Shown one piece after another: positions 18,351-27,031 of a DNA stretch of 34,651 bases (positions within the stretch are counted from its first letter, which is position 1; the number at the start of each line of letters is the position of its first letter). The stretch is from Muribaculum sp. (GTDB lineage: Bacteria; Bacteroidota; Bacteroidia; Bacteroidales; Muribaculaceae). Position numbers and translations under genes: made by a program. The notes below the pieces were generated by a model. It did no database searches. It was not told the DNA's origin and saw only the letters and a list, made by a program, of their open reading frames with translations. The stretch is from contig NZ_JAIDKI010000162.1 in assembly GCF_029051885.1 (NCBI RefSeq), forward strand, positions 1-34,651. The letters run 5' to 3'.

Positions 18351-19403
18351 ATGAAACTCTCACAATTCAAATTCAAGTTTCCCGAAGAGCTGATTGCCAA
18401 CGAGCCGGCTGCTGTACGCGATGAGGCGCGTATGATGGTTGTACATAAATCGACAGGCGAAATCGAACATCGTATATTCAAGGAGATAATCAATTATTTC
18501 GATGACGGCGATGTAATGGTATTTAACGATACCAAGGTGTTTCCCGCCAAACTTATCGGCAACAAGGAAAAGACAGGCGCCAAGATTGAGGTATTTCTGC
18601 TGAGAGAGCTCAACGAGGAGCATAAACTGTGGGATGTGCTGGTAGAGCCTGCCCGCAAGATACGTATCGGAAACAAGCTGTATTTCGGCGATGATGAGTC
18701 GATGGTGGCCGAGGTAATTGATAATACCACTTCGCGTGGCCGCACATTGCGTTTTCTCTACGACGGGCCTCACGAGGAGTTTAAAGAGGCTCTGTATAAA
18801 CTTGGCATGACTCCGCTGCCTCCGTATATCAAGCGTGAGTCGCTCCCTTCGGACGCCGAGGATTATCAGTGTATATTCGCTGCGAAAGAAGGCGCCGTAG
18901 TGGCTCCTGCCGCAGGACTGCATTTCAGCCGTGAGCTTCTGAAGCGTCTTGAAATAAAGGGCGTGAAAGATGCATATCTCACGCTCCACTCCGGTCTTGG
19001 CAACTATCGTGATATTGACGTGGAGGACCTTACAAAGCATCGCATGGACTCCGAGGACATGGTTGTCACTCAAGAACTTGTCGATATTGTCAACGCTGCA
19101 AAGGATGAGAACCGCAACGTGTGTGCGGTCGGCACTTCCGTGCTCCGCGGTATCGAGAGCGCTGTCAGCATGGGCGGTCACATGAAGACCTATGCCGGCT
19201 GGACCAACAAGTTTATATTCCCTCCCTACGATTTTACGGTAGCCAATGCAATGGTAAGCAATTTCCATCTTCCTTACTCCACCATGCTTATGATGGTATG
19301 TGCTTTCGGCGGCTATGATCTTGTAATGGATGCCTACAACGAGGCCATTAAGGAGAAATACCGTTTCGGAGCATATGGTGATGCCATGCTTATTGTAGAG
19401 TAA
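18351..19403 (+). CDS. queA: S-adenosylmethionine:tRNA ribosyltransferase-isomerase QueA
   Basis: 350 aa; [47 protein letters not shown]. Confidence 0.97.
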   Translation: MKLSQFKFKFPEELIANEPAAVRDEARMMVVHKSTGEIEHRIFKEIINYFDDGDVMVFNDTKVFPAKLIGNKEKTGAKIEVFLLRELNEEHKLWDVLVEPARKIRIGNKLYFGDDESMVAEVIDNTTSRGRTLRFLYDGPHEEFKEALYKLGMTPLPPYIKRESLPSDAEDYQCIFAAKEGAVVAPAAGLHFSRELLKRLEIKGVKDAYLTLHSGLGNYRDIDVEDLTKHRMDSEDMVVTQELVDIVNAAKDENRNVCAVGTSVLRGIESAVSMGGHMKTYAGWTNKFIFPPYDFTVANAMVSNFHLPYSTMLMMVCAFGGYDLVMDAYNEAIKEKYRFGAYGDAMLIVE

Positions 19404-19424
19404 TCGTATCCTTCGGGCCTACGG

Positions 19425-19502
19425 CATATACGGCTCCGCCGCCTCGCATAGTTCCTGCTGCTGATAAGGCATGCATGACGCGAGGCGGCGGAGCTGTATG
19501 TG
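19425..19502. terminator. Long hairpin between convergent queA and methyltransferase genes
   Basis: 23-nt arms CATATACGGCTCCGCCGCCTCGC / GCGAGGCGGCGGAGCTGTATGTG (two G-U as RNA), 32-nt loop. Confidence 0.6.
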
Positions 19503-19525
19503 TCCATATCATAGCGGTATGGACA
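19501..19525. other. Second hairpin in the same convergent gap
   Basis: TGTCCATA / TATGGACA with 9-nt loop; its first 2 nt overlap the end of the preceding hairpin. Confidence 0.45.
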
Positions 19526-19545
19526 TTGGGCGTGACGTCACGCCG

Positions 19546-20145
19546 TCAGCATGGCGTTTTGGAAATGTTGATTATATAATTGTCATGAGTGGACTCGGCC
19601 ACGATTGCGCTGAGACCGTTGAGCCTGAGCCATGCCGCCAGCTCTGAAGCCGGAGGCAGGATGTCGCTTTCGGAATGCTTGTGGCGATGTATGGAGTTGA
19701 TGAATTTCTCGTCGGAAGGGAAGGCTATTGTCATCGTACCGCCATCGGACAGATTGACTCCGCGCAGCCATTTGAGTGTGTCGACGGGTGTATGCAGGTG
19801 AGGGTATACACAGTAGAGTATTATATGGTCGTATTCTCCGGGTATAGTCTCGGTCTCGAAATCAAGGCACATGAATTTCGGCCGCGGAGTGAGGTGTGCG
19901 AATTTGCTTTGCGCTATGTCGAGCATTCCGGTCGAGTAGTCCACGGCCGTTATTGTCCCGTTGTTGCCTGTAAGTTCGGCAATAGCGGGTAGGAGCACTC
20001 CTGTACCTGTGCCGAGATCAAGCACACTGTCGCCATGCTTTATGCCGGTATGCGACAGTACATGACGTACATGGTCGGGAGTTGACAGTATCTCGTTGGC
20101 ATCCCATGTCGGAGCCAGTCGGTCAAAAAAAACGCGTTCATCCAT
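19546..20145 (-). CDS. Class I SAM-dependent methyltransferase
   Basis: VLDLGTGTGVLLPAIAELTG, AVDYSTGMLDIA; start set at MDERVFFDRLAPTWD. Confidence 0.85.
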   Translation of the reverse strand: MDERVFFDRLAPTWDANEILSTPDHVRHVLSHTGIKHGDSVLDLGTGTGVLLPAIAELTGNNGTITAVDYSTGMLDIAQSKFAHLTPRPKFMCLDFETETIPGEYDHIILYCVYPHLHTPVDTLKWLRGVNLSDGGTMTIAFPSDEKFINSIHRHKHSESDILPPASELAAWLRLNGLSAIVAESTHDNYIINISKTPC

Positions 20146-20170
20146 ATGTGTAGAGTCAGTCAGATAGGGG

Positions 20171-20908
20171 TTACAAAAGGCATCCGCGCTCAAGCAGGTC
20201 GCGGTTGTCAAAAATTTTTGCAGTAGGACCGTCGGCGAGTATGTGTCCGTGCGACATTACTATGGTGCGCTGACATAGTTCCCTTACCATGTCGAGGTCA
20301 TGTGTCGCAATCAGGCAGGTGTGGGTGAATCCCGCCAGCCTGTCGATAAGCAGTCGTCTGGCGTGAGGGTCTAGGTTGCTCGTCGGTTCGTCGAGCACAA
20401 GCACGTCAGGCTCCATGGCCAGCACTCCGGCTATCGCCACACTTCTCTTTTGGCCACCCGACAGTTCGTAGGTGGTGCGTTCGCGAAGGTCGTATGCACC
20501 CACTTCTTTCAGAGCTTCTCTCACCCGCCTCTTTATCTCTTCTTCGGGCAGATTCATATTCACAGGTCCGAAAGCCACATCCTCCTCTACGGTAGGCATG
20601 AACAGTTGGTCGTCCGGATTCTGGAACACTATGCCCACCGTTCGGCGTATTATGGGGAGTGTCTGTTTTGTCACCGGTATATCGCCAATGACAACATTCC
20701 CCTGCGATGGCATGAGCAACCCGTTGGTGTGGAGTATAAGGGTTGACTTGCCGGCACCGTTGGCACCGACAATCCCGACTTTTTCACCGTGTGTGATGTA
20801 AAACGATACATCGTCGAGGGCTTTCATGCCGTTGGGATAGGTGTATGTGACGTGGTCGAATTTAATGTAATGGTGGCTCATTGCTGATACTTTTGTGAAG
20901 GATGTCAT
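20171..20908 (-). CDS. cbiO: ECF transporter ATPase, CbiO/NikO-like
   Basis: 245 aa; Walker A GANGAGKSTL, signature LSGGQKR, Walker B VLVLDEPTS. Confidence 0.92.
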   Translation of the reverse strand: MTSFTKVSAMSHHYIKFDHVTYTYPNGMKALDDVSFYITHGEKVGIVGANGAGKSTLILHTNGLLMPSQGNVVIGDIPVTKQTLPIIRRTVGIVFQNPDDQLFMPTVEEDVAFGPVNMNLPEEEIKRRVREALKEVGAYDLRERTTYELSGGQKRSVAIAGVLAMEPDVLVLDEPTSNLDPHARRLLIDRLAGFTHTCLIATHDLDMVRELCQRTIVMSHGHILADGPTAKIFDNRDLLERGCLL

Positions 20909-20919
20909 TTAACGCAGGT

Positions 20920-21717
20920 TCATGCCGGGATATTTAGGAGGGCGCCGATGTCCACGAATCGGCATGCTATGATACACCCGCATGCCGCTATGAGAAACAA
21001 TGTGTCGCCGATGTGCCATTTTGTATGGTTTAACGGATGTATCTCGCCGTGAAATCCACGTGACAGCATGGCCATATGTATGCGCTGCGCACGGTTTACG
21101 GTACGAATCAGCAGCTGTCCTACGAATGTGCCCCACATCCTGATTTTATAGCTTTTCCTGCCATAGCTTCGCGACTTGCGTGCGCGGTCCATATCGATGG
21201 CCTCGTCGACAAGTACGTAGATATAGCGGTATACAAGCATCATCTGGGTGGTGAACACCGATGGCACTCCCATGCGGTTGAGTCCGCGGCACACCTTGTA
21301 GAATCCGGTAGTCATAATCAGCACGATTACCATCTGAACGGTGAATAATCCGCGCAGTAGTATGGCTAAGAATTCCACCCAGCCGCGCGATATTGCCACA
21401 GCACCTGCATAAAGCATCGGCTCGCGATGCAACATGGGGTTGAATATGCCTATGAATGCGATAAGCGGGAGCGTGTAGAGTGATTTGCGCATCACCTCTC
21501 CATAGCCGATTCCACCCATTGCGCTTGCTATGATAGGGAACACCCAGAAGATTAGCAGAGCGGGCAGTGAGTCGAGAGATATCGAAAGCACTGTGGCGAT
21601 ATATACGATGGTCACAACGGTCTTGGCACGCGGGTCGAGCGAATGGAGTTTGCTCTTGCCCTGTGCGGTATGCTCCACGGAGCGAAATTCGGTCAGTGCC
21701 TTTTCGAGAGCCGTCAT
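20920..21717 (-). CDS. cbiQ: ECF transporter transmembrane component, CbiQ/NikQ-like
   Basis: 265 aa; polytopic, KLHSLDPRAKTVVTIVYI, RTVNRAQRIHMAMLSRGFHGEI. Confidence 0.9.
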   Translation of the reverse strand: MTALEKALTEFRSVEHTAQGKSKLHSLDPRAKTVVTIVYIATVLSISLDSLPALLIFWVFPIIASAMGGIGYGEVMRKSLYTLPLIAFIGIFNPMLHREPMLYAGAVAISRGWVEFLAILLRGLFTVQMVIVLIMTTGFYKVCRGLNRMGVPSVFTTQMMLVYRYIYVLVDEAIDMDRARKSRSYGRKSYKIRMWGTFVGQLLIRTVNRAQRIHMAMLSRGFHGEIHPLNHTKWHIGDTLFLIAACGCIIACRFVDIGALLNIPA

Positions 21718-21730
21718 AGTGCCGGTGATA

Positions 21731-22705
21731 TCAGTTGGGTTTCACACTCCGGGTCTTGCGCGTGGCCAAAGTACAGATAATCCATACGAGAGCCACTACA
21801 ATGATACATCCTATTATTCCGGACCATGTGCTGCCGTAGTCTGGAAGAAATGATGTGGCCTCCTGCACGCTTCCTATTGTGCGGGCTACGGCGCTCCCCG
21901 ACACGCCGAGTCCGTTCTCGCCTACGATATTGGCTATAGACCATTCAAGACCGTCGGGGTACGACGAGGCAATCCATGTGAAAGCCACTCCGAGCACAGC
22001 CGCAATGGAGAGAAATACGATTGCCGCTTTGCGGTAGCTTAAGGTCTTGTCACCTGTGCTTCTCCTGTAGTCGGTAAGCAGCGATGGCTGATACTGTTTC
22101 ACAAAGTACAGCACGGCGGCTGTGGCAAGGCCCTCGCCAAGTCCGATAAACAGGTGTATCGAGCTCATAAGCGCCAGGAATTGCTCTGTCGGGAGAGCGG
22201 TGACACCCGAAAGTTCGGTCTCTGCCGTGACGAGCAGCGCACCGAGTTCAAGTCCCACTACCGATGCTGCTATGGCGGCAGCGAATATACGCCAGCTCTT
22301 GGTGCTTTCTCCCGCTATCGGCCGGTATACCAGAGGATACGCTATCAGTGTGGAGCATACGCCCATGTTGAGCAGGTTGCATCCGAGAGCCATCAGTCCC
22401 CCGTCGGCAAATATCAGACACTGTACCACAATGACCGAGGCGAGTGTCAGAAATGCCGCCCAAGGCCCGAGTATAGCGCCGAGAAGTATGCCCCCGACGA
22501 TATGTCCGCTTGAGCCGGTGCCCGGTATGGTGAAGTTAATCATCTGGGCCGCAAACACAAATGCACCCATCACCCCCATGAGTGGAACGATATTTTCGTT
22601 GTCCCCACGCTTTATCTTTCGTGCGGACACTGCAAGCAGCGTCACCGACACTGCTGCGGCCGCGCCTGCTACCGCCGGCGAGACCAAAGCATCAGCCATG
22701 TGCAT
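21731..22705 (-). CDS. cbiM: Ni/Co ECF substrate component CbiM/NikM fused to PDGLE (CbiN/NikN-like) domain
   Basis: 324 aa; MHMADALVSPAVAG N-terminus with conserved His; C-terminal SSYPDGLEWS. Confidence 0.92.
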   Translation of the reverse strand: MHMADALVSPAVAGAAAAVSVTLLAVSARKIKRGDNENIVPLMGVMGAFVFAAQMINFTIPGTGSSGHIVGGILLGAILGPWAAFLTLASVIVVQCLIFADGGLMALGCNLLNMGVCSTLIAYPLVYRPIAGESTKSWRIFAAAIAASVVGLELGALLVTAETELSGVTALPTEQFLALMSSIHLFIGLGEGLATAAVLYFVKQYQPSLLTDYRRSTGDKTLSYRKAAIVFLSIAAVLGVAFTWIASSYPDGLEWSIANIVGENGLGVSGSAVARTIGSVQEATSFLPDYGSTWSGIIGCIIVVALVWIICTLATRKTRSVKPN

Positions 22706-22742
22706 CTTTTTGGAGTCGAATTACGTATTATATTTACCTAAA

Positions 22743-22770
22743 TAAACATCGCCGTCGGCGGATATGTTTA
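22743..22770. promoter_or_regulatory. Inverted repeat between divergent cbiM and TonB receptor genes, candidate metalloregulator operator
   Basis: TAAACAT-N14-ATGTTTA around a CGCCG-T-CGGCG core. Confidence 0.5.
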
Positions 22771-22843
22771 GAGATGGCTGTTGCAAACATTTTATACTTC
22801 GGTGTGTTATATCACTATATTTTATTCACTGCACACACATTAA

Positions 22844-24910
22844 TTGATTGCTCTAATGATTGATTTATCAAGAAGTCTTGTTACTGCCATTTTTGCCGGA
22901 TGTGCGTCGGCGGTGGTTGCCGCGCCACATGAGCCAGCCGATTATCCCGCCGAGGTTTCGCCTGCGGCACAGGATACGGCAGCCATGCGTGTTTCGCTTA
23001 AGGATGTCGACGTAGTGGCCCGGGTAAACCATCTGAGCGAGGTCTCCAAAGTCGATCTTGCCGTGAATCCGGTAAAATCGTCACAGGAAGTGCTCCGCTC
23101 TGTACCGGGTCTGTTTATCGCTCAGCATGCTGGAGGTGGGAAAGCCGAGCAGATGTTTTTGCGCGGCTTCGACCTCGACCATGGTACCGATATAAATATT
23201 TCGGTCGACGGGATGCCTGTAAATATGGTGAGCCATGCCCATGGGCAGGGGTATGCCGACCTGCATTTCCTTCAGCCTGAAGTAATCGAGAAGATTGACT
23301 TCGACAAGGGTGCGTACGACATGACCAAGGGTGATCTCGCCACGGCGGGGTATGTGGCGTTCAAGACGCGCGACCGCATGCCCAACGAGGTGGGTGTCGA
23401 AATCGGCATGCACGACTACCAGCGCTACCGCGCGTCGATGTCGCTCATCAACAATCGGAGCGAGAGCATGTATTTTTCAGGTGCGTTTCTTACCGATAAC
23501 GGTTTCTTCGACAGTCCGCAGCATTTCAAGCGCCTCAACGCCATGGCCAAGTACACGAAGTGGACTTCGGCATCGAGGTTCAACATAATACTGTCGCATT
23601 TCAACAGTTCATGGAACGCTTCGGGGCAGATACCCGAGCGTGCGGTAAATAACGGTATGATCGGTTGGTTCGGCTCACTTGACGCAAGCGAGGGCGGTTC
23701 CACCTCACGCACCAGTCTGCAGTTTCTCCACCATGTCGACATGGCCGATGGTACCATGGTCAACAGCGAGTTCTATCTTTCATATTATACGTTCAATCTA
23801 TTCTCCGACTTCACGTTTCAGCTCAACGACCCCGACAACTGGGATGAAATCAACCAGAAGGAGAAACGTCTGATTGGGGGTGGATATGTCGACTTCAGCA
23901 ATCGCTTCTATGTGGGCGACCGTATGTGGAAATGGGCCGGAGGTGTCGGTTTCCGTTACGACGATGTAAAAGATATAGCCCTCTATCATGCCCGCAAGCG
24001 CGAAATCATCGGCACATATTCGCTTGGAGATATAGGACAGAGCAATCTGTTCGGATATGCGGGCATGGAGATAAATCTCGGCAACTGGATGATTAATCCC
24101 TCGGTGCGTGTCGACTGGTTTCATTTCAATTATACCGACAGGACTGCCACGGAGTATTCCGATCCCGGAGTAGGGCAGGCGTTTGTGAGCCCGAAACTGA
24201 ATATCATCTACAACCCGAGCAATACCGTGCAACTCTATGCCAAGGGTGGACGCGGATTCCACAGCAACGACGCCCGAGTGGTAGTTGTGCGCGACGGCAA
24301 GGATGTGTTGCCTGAAACATGGGGTGCTGATTTGGGTATTCACTGGAAGCCACTCCCTACCGTTATGCTCAACGCCGCCTGCTGGTATCTCCACATGAAC
24401 CAGGAGTTTGTGTATGTTGGTGATGAGGCCGTAGTGGAGCCATCAGGAAAAAGCCGTCGCCTGGGCTTTGATGTCGGCGTGCGCTGGGAGTTCCTGAAAA
24501 ACTTCTATTTCCAGGCTGATTATACTTATTGTAATGCGCGTATGACCCAAGAGGCCAAGGGTGAGAATTACATTCCTCTTGCTCCGGTGAATACCCTTCT
24601 CGCCGGACTTACCTACAAGACTAATCGTTTTTCAGCAGGCATTCATTGCCGCTGGCTCGGCAACCGCCCTGCCAATGAGGATTATTCGCTCACGGCCAAG
24701 GGATACTGTATCACCGACATAAATGCTTCATATACTCTCGGCAAGCTCACGTTTGGCGCCGCTGTGGAGAACCTTTTTGATGTAAAATGGCGTGAGGCAC
24801 AGTTTGCCACCGAGACCATGATTCCCGGTGACACCGAGCCCGTCACTGACATCTGCTTTACTCCGGGCACACCCTTTGCCCTTCGCGGCTCCATCTCCTA
24901 CAAATTCTGA
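22844..24910 (+). CDS. TonB-dependent outer membrane receptor, putatively for a metal (Ni/Co) or its complex
   Basis: 688 aa; plug FLRGFDLDHGTDINISVDGMPVNMVSHAHGQGYADLHFLQPE; C-terminal aromatic F; divergent from cbiMQO. Confidence 0.88.
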   Translation: MIALMIDLSRSLVTAIFAGCASAVVAAPHEPADYPAEVSPAAQDTAAMRVSLKDVDVVARVNHLSEVSKVDLAVNPVKSSQEVLRSVPGLFIAQHAGGGKAEQMFLRGFDLDHGTDINISVDGMPVNMVSHAHGQGYADLHFLQPEVIEKIDFDKGAYDMTKGDLATAGYVAFKTRDRMPNEVGVEIGMHDYQRYRASMSLINNRSESMYFSGAFLTDNGFFDSPQHFKRLNAMAKYTKWTSASRFNIILSHFNSSWNASGQIPERAVNNGMIGWFGSLDASEGGSTSRTSLQFLHHVDMADGTMVNSEFYLSYYTFNLFSDFTFQLNDPDNWDEINQKEKRLIGGGYVDFSNRFYVGDRMWKWAGGVGFRYDDVKDIALYHARKREIIGTYSLGDIGQSNLFGYAGMEINLGNWMINPSVRVDWFHFNYTDRTATEYSDPGVGQAFVSPKLNIIYNPSNTVQLYAKGGRGFHSNDARVVVVRDGKDVLPETWGADLGIHWKPLPTVMLNAACWYLHMNQEFVYVGDEAVVEPSGKSRRLGFDVGVRWEFLKNFYFQADYTYCNARMTQEAKGENYIPLAPVNTLLAGLTYKTNRFSAGIHCRWLGNRPANEDYSLTAKGYCITDINASYTLGKLTFGAAVENLFDVKWREAQFATETMIPGDTEPVTDICFTPGTPFALRGSISYKF

Positions 24911-24971
24911 CGTTGCAGCCGCCGATAAATCGTTTCCGATACTTTGGTGACTGGCAGTTAATGACAGTTTG

Positions 24972-24993
24972 TCTGCGAATATGCGTATATTTG
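24972..24993 (+). promoter_or_regulatory. Promoter-like module 1 (TCTGCGAATAT-gcg-TATATTTG)
   Basis: TAnnTTTG at 24986..24993; leader motif repeated 83 bp downstream. Confidence 0.4.
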
Positions 24994-25054
24994 CATTAAA
25001 AAATTGGCTTTGCCACCGCGAACGGGACATGTGTCCGACTTTCGCTGTTCTTTT

Positions 25055-25079
25055 TCTGCGAATATCCCTCGTATATTTG
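25055..25079 (+). promoter_or_regulatory. Promoter-like module 2 (TCTGCGAATAT-ccctcg-TATATTTG)
   Basis: TAnnTTTG at 25072..25079 upstream of the 25147 start. Confidence 0.45.
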
Positions 25080-25146
25080 TAGCCGTATATTTCGTCATGA
25101 GAAAATCTGACATTCCAAAATTCAAACAATCTCTAAGAAAGGAAGG

Positions 25147-27021
25147 ATGAAAAAAGTTATTCTATGCACTATTGGCGCGTCGCTTGTGGGGCTGACGTCG
25201 GTTTATGCCGCTGATGCCATGTCGCCCGACACCGTATCGTTGAAAAACGTAGTGGTATCAGCACCATATAAGACCACGGTCGAGCTTACACCTCTTACAG
25301 TGACTACCGTCACGGCGTCGACTATCGAGAAGAGTGGAGAGTCATCGCTGTTGCCGGTGCTACAGAATCAGGTGCCGGGTCTGTTTGTCAGCGAACGTGG
25401 ATTTGCCGGCTATGGAGTTTCGGGCGGAGCAGCCGGTTCTGTGAGCATTCGTGGAGTGGGGCAGGGCAACAAAGTGCTTTTCATGATTGACGGCCAGCCG
25501 CAATGGGCCGGAGTGTTTGGTCATGCACTGTCGGACACTTATGTGGCCAACGGTGTAGAGCGTGTCGAGATAGTACGCGGTCCGTCATCGCTGCTATATG
25601 GCTCAAACGCTATGGGCGGGTCGGTCAACATCATTACCCGGCGTGCTACCGAGGATGGAGTAAACGGCCGCGGACAGGCTATGTTCGGCTCATTCAATAC
25701 ACAGAAATTCCGTACAGGGATATCATATCGCAAGGGACGTTTCGGAGCGACCGTTTCGGGGCAGCTCGACCGCAGCAACGGTAACCGCAAGGGTAGCGAT
25801 TTCTGGCTCGCAAACGAGTATCTGCAACTGTATTATACTTTAGACCGCAACTGGCAGGTGGGCTCCAATGTCACCATGACACAGACCAAGGCCCACAATC
25901 CGGGCACTCTTCAGCAACCGCTTGAGAGCATGTGGACCGACATATTCCGTGGCACAGCCTCTGTCTATGTCCACGACAACTATGGTGTGGCCAACGGCGG
26001 CGTGCAGGCCTATATAAGCTGGGGCGCTCATACTGTCGATGATGGATGGGGCGTCGGCGAGGAGCCTACCGACTACCTTTTCCACTCTCATGACTATAAT
26101 ATGGGTGTCACAGCCTTTCAGACCATACATCCGTGGGAAGCCGGCGACATATCGGCCGGAATCGATTTCGTGCACTGGGGAGGCCGCACGTGGAACTCGC
26201 CTAAGGATGACCCCGGTATGCGCAATGACAAATTCAAGGAGTATGAAAACGAAATTGCCGGTTATGTGATGGTGCAGCAGGGATTTTTCAGCAATATCCT
26301 TAATGTGAACGCAGGTGTGCGTCTGCAACACTCATCGCAGTACGGCAACGTGTGGGTGCCTCAGGCCGGATTTATAGTCAAGCCTATGGAGGGATCATCG
26401 GTCAAATTCTCCTGGGGCAAGGGATTCCGTGCTCCCAATCTGCGCGAACTCTACCTTTATCCTCCCCACAATCCCGACCTGCGTCCCGAGCACCTGTGGA
26501 ACTATGAGGTGGAGTTGCGTCAGAAAGCTCTCGGCGACCGTCTTGACATGGGCGTGAGTTTCTATTTCATCGATGGCAAGGACATGATACAGACACAGCG
26601 TGTCGACGGCCGTCCGCGCAACGTGAATGTCGGACGGTTTATCAACAAAGGTTTCGAAATCGACGCATCATATCTCATCAACAGCCGATGGAACGTGATG
26701 GCCAACTATAGTTATCTCCATACTGATGCCGAGGTGCTTTACGCTCCGAAAAACAAGTTGTTCGCCCAGGTCAACTATACTCCGGGCCGGTGGGCTTTCA
26801 CAGGAGAAGTCGTGAGCATATGGGGACTGCTGACAGGCGGTGCTGCAAAGAGCGACTATGCTATGGTCAATCTGAAAGGTGCATACACTCTCGACCGTCG
26901 CGACGGTCCTGTGACTCTCTTTCTGAAACTTGACAATATCAACAACAAGCATTACGAAATCACCTACGGATGTCCGATGCCCGGATTCACTATGATGGGT
27001 GGTGTCGACTTCCGATTCTGA
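25147..27021 (+). CDS. TonB-dependent outer membrane receptor
   Basis: 624 aa; signal peptide, plug VSIRGVGQGNKVLFMIDGQPQWAG, VERVEIVRGPSSLLYGSNAMGGSVNIIT, C-terminal VDFRF. Confidence 0.93.
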   Translation: MKKVILCTIGASLVGLTSVYAADAMSPDTVSLKNVVVSAPYKTTVELTPLTVTTVTASTIEKSGESSLLPVLQNQVPGLFVSERGFAGYGVSGGAAGSVSIRGVGQGNKVLFMIDGQPQWAGVFGHALSDTYVANGVERVEIVRGPSSLLYGSNAMGGSVNIITRRATEDGVNGRGQAMFGSFNTQKFRTGISYRKGRFGATVSGQLDRSNGNRKGSDFWLANEYLQLYYTLDRNWQVGSNVTMTQTKAHNPGTLQQPLESMWTDIFRGTASVYVHDNYGVANGGVQAYISWGAHTVDDGWGVGEEPTDYLFHSHDYNMGVTAFQTIHPWEAGDISAGIDFVHWGGRTWNSPKDDPGMRNDKFKEYENEIAGYVMVQQGFFSNILNVNAGVRLQHSSQYGNVWVPQAGFIVKPMEGSSVKFSWGKGFRAPNLRELYLYPPHNPDLRPEHLWNYEVELRQKALGDRLDMGVSFYFIDGKDMIQTQRVDGRPRNVNVGRFINKGFEIDASYLINSRWNVMANYSYLHTDAEVLYAPKNKLFAQVNYTPGRWAFTGEVVSIWGLLTGGAAKSDYAMVNLKGAYTLDRRDGPVTLFLKLDNINNKHYEITYGCPMPGFTMMGGVDFRF

Positions 27022-27031
27022 CCGCTAAGCT

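Noticed and set aside
18360-19268. 302-aa antisense ORF opposite queA
   Set aside because: Lies wholly antisense to a confident QueA CDS; composition looks like reverse-frame translation with no recognisable domain.
20146-20211. N-terminal extension of the methyltransferase ORF overlapping cbiO
   Set aside because: The 22 extra residues do not look like part of the fold; start at MDERVFFDRLAPTWD fits the family.
22122-22745. 207-aa ORF antisense to cbiM
   Set aside because: Opposite a confident CbiM; low-complexity composition and no independent evidence.
22706-25146. Cobalamin riboswitch upstream of either TonB receptor
   Set aside because: No B12-box-like GCCACTG or expected long conserved leader seen in either intergenic region.
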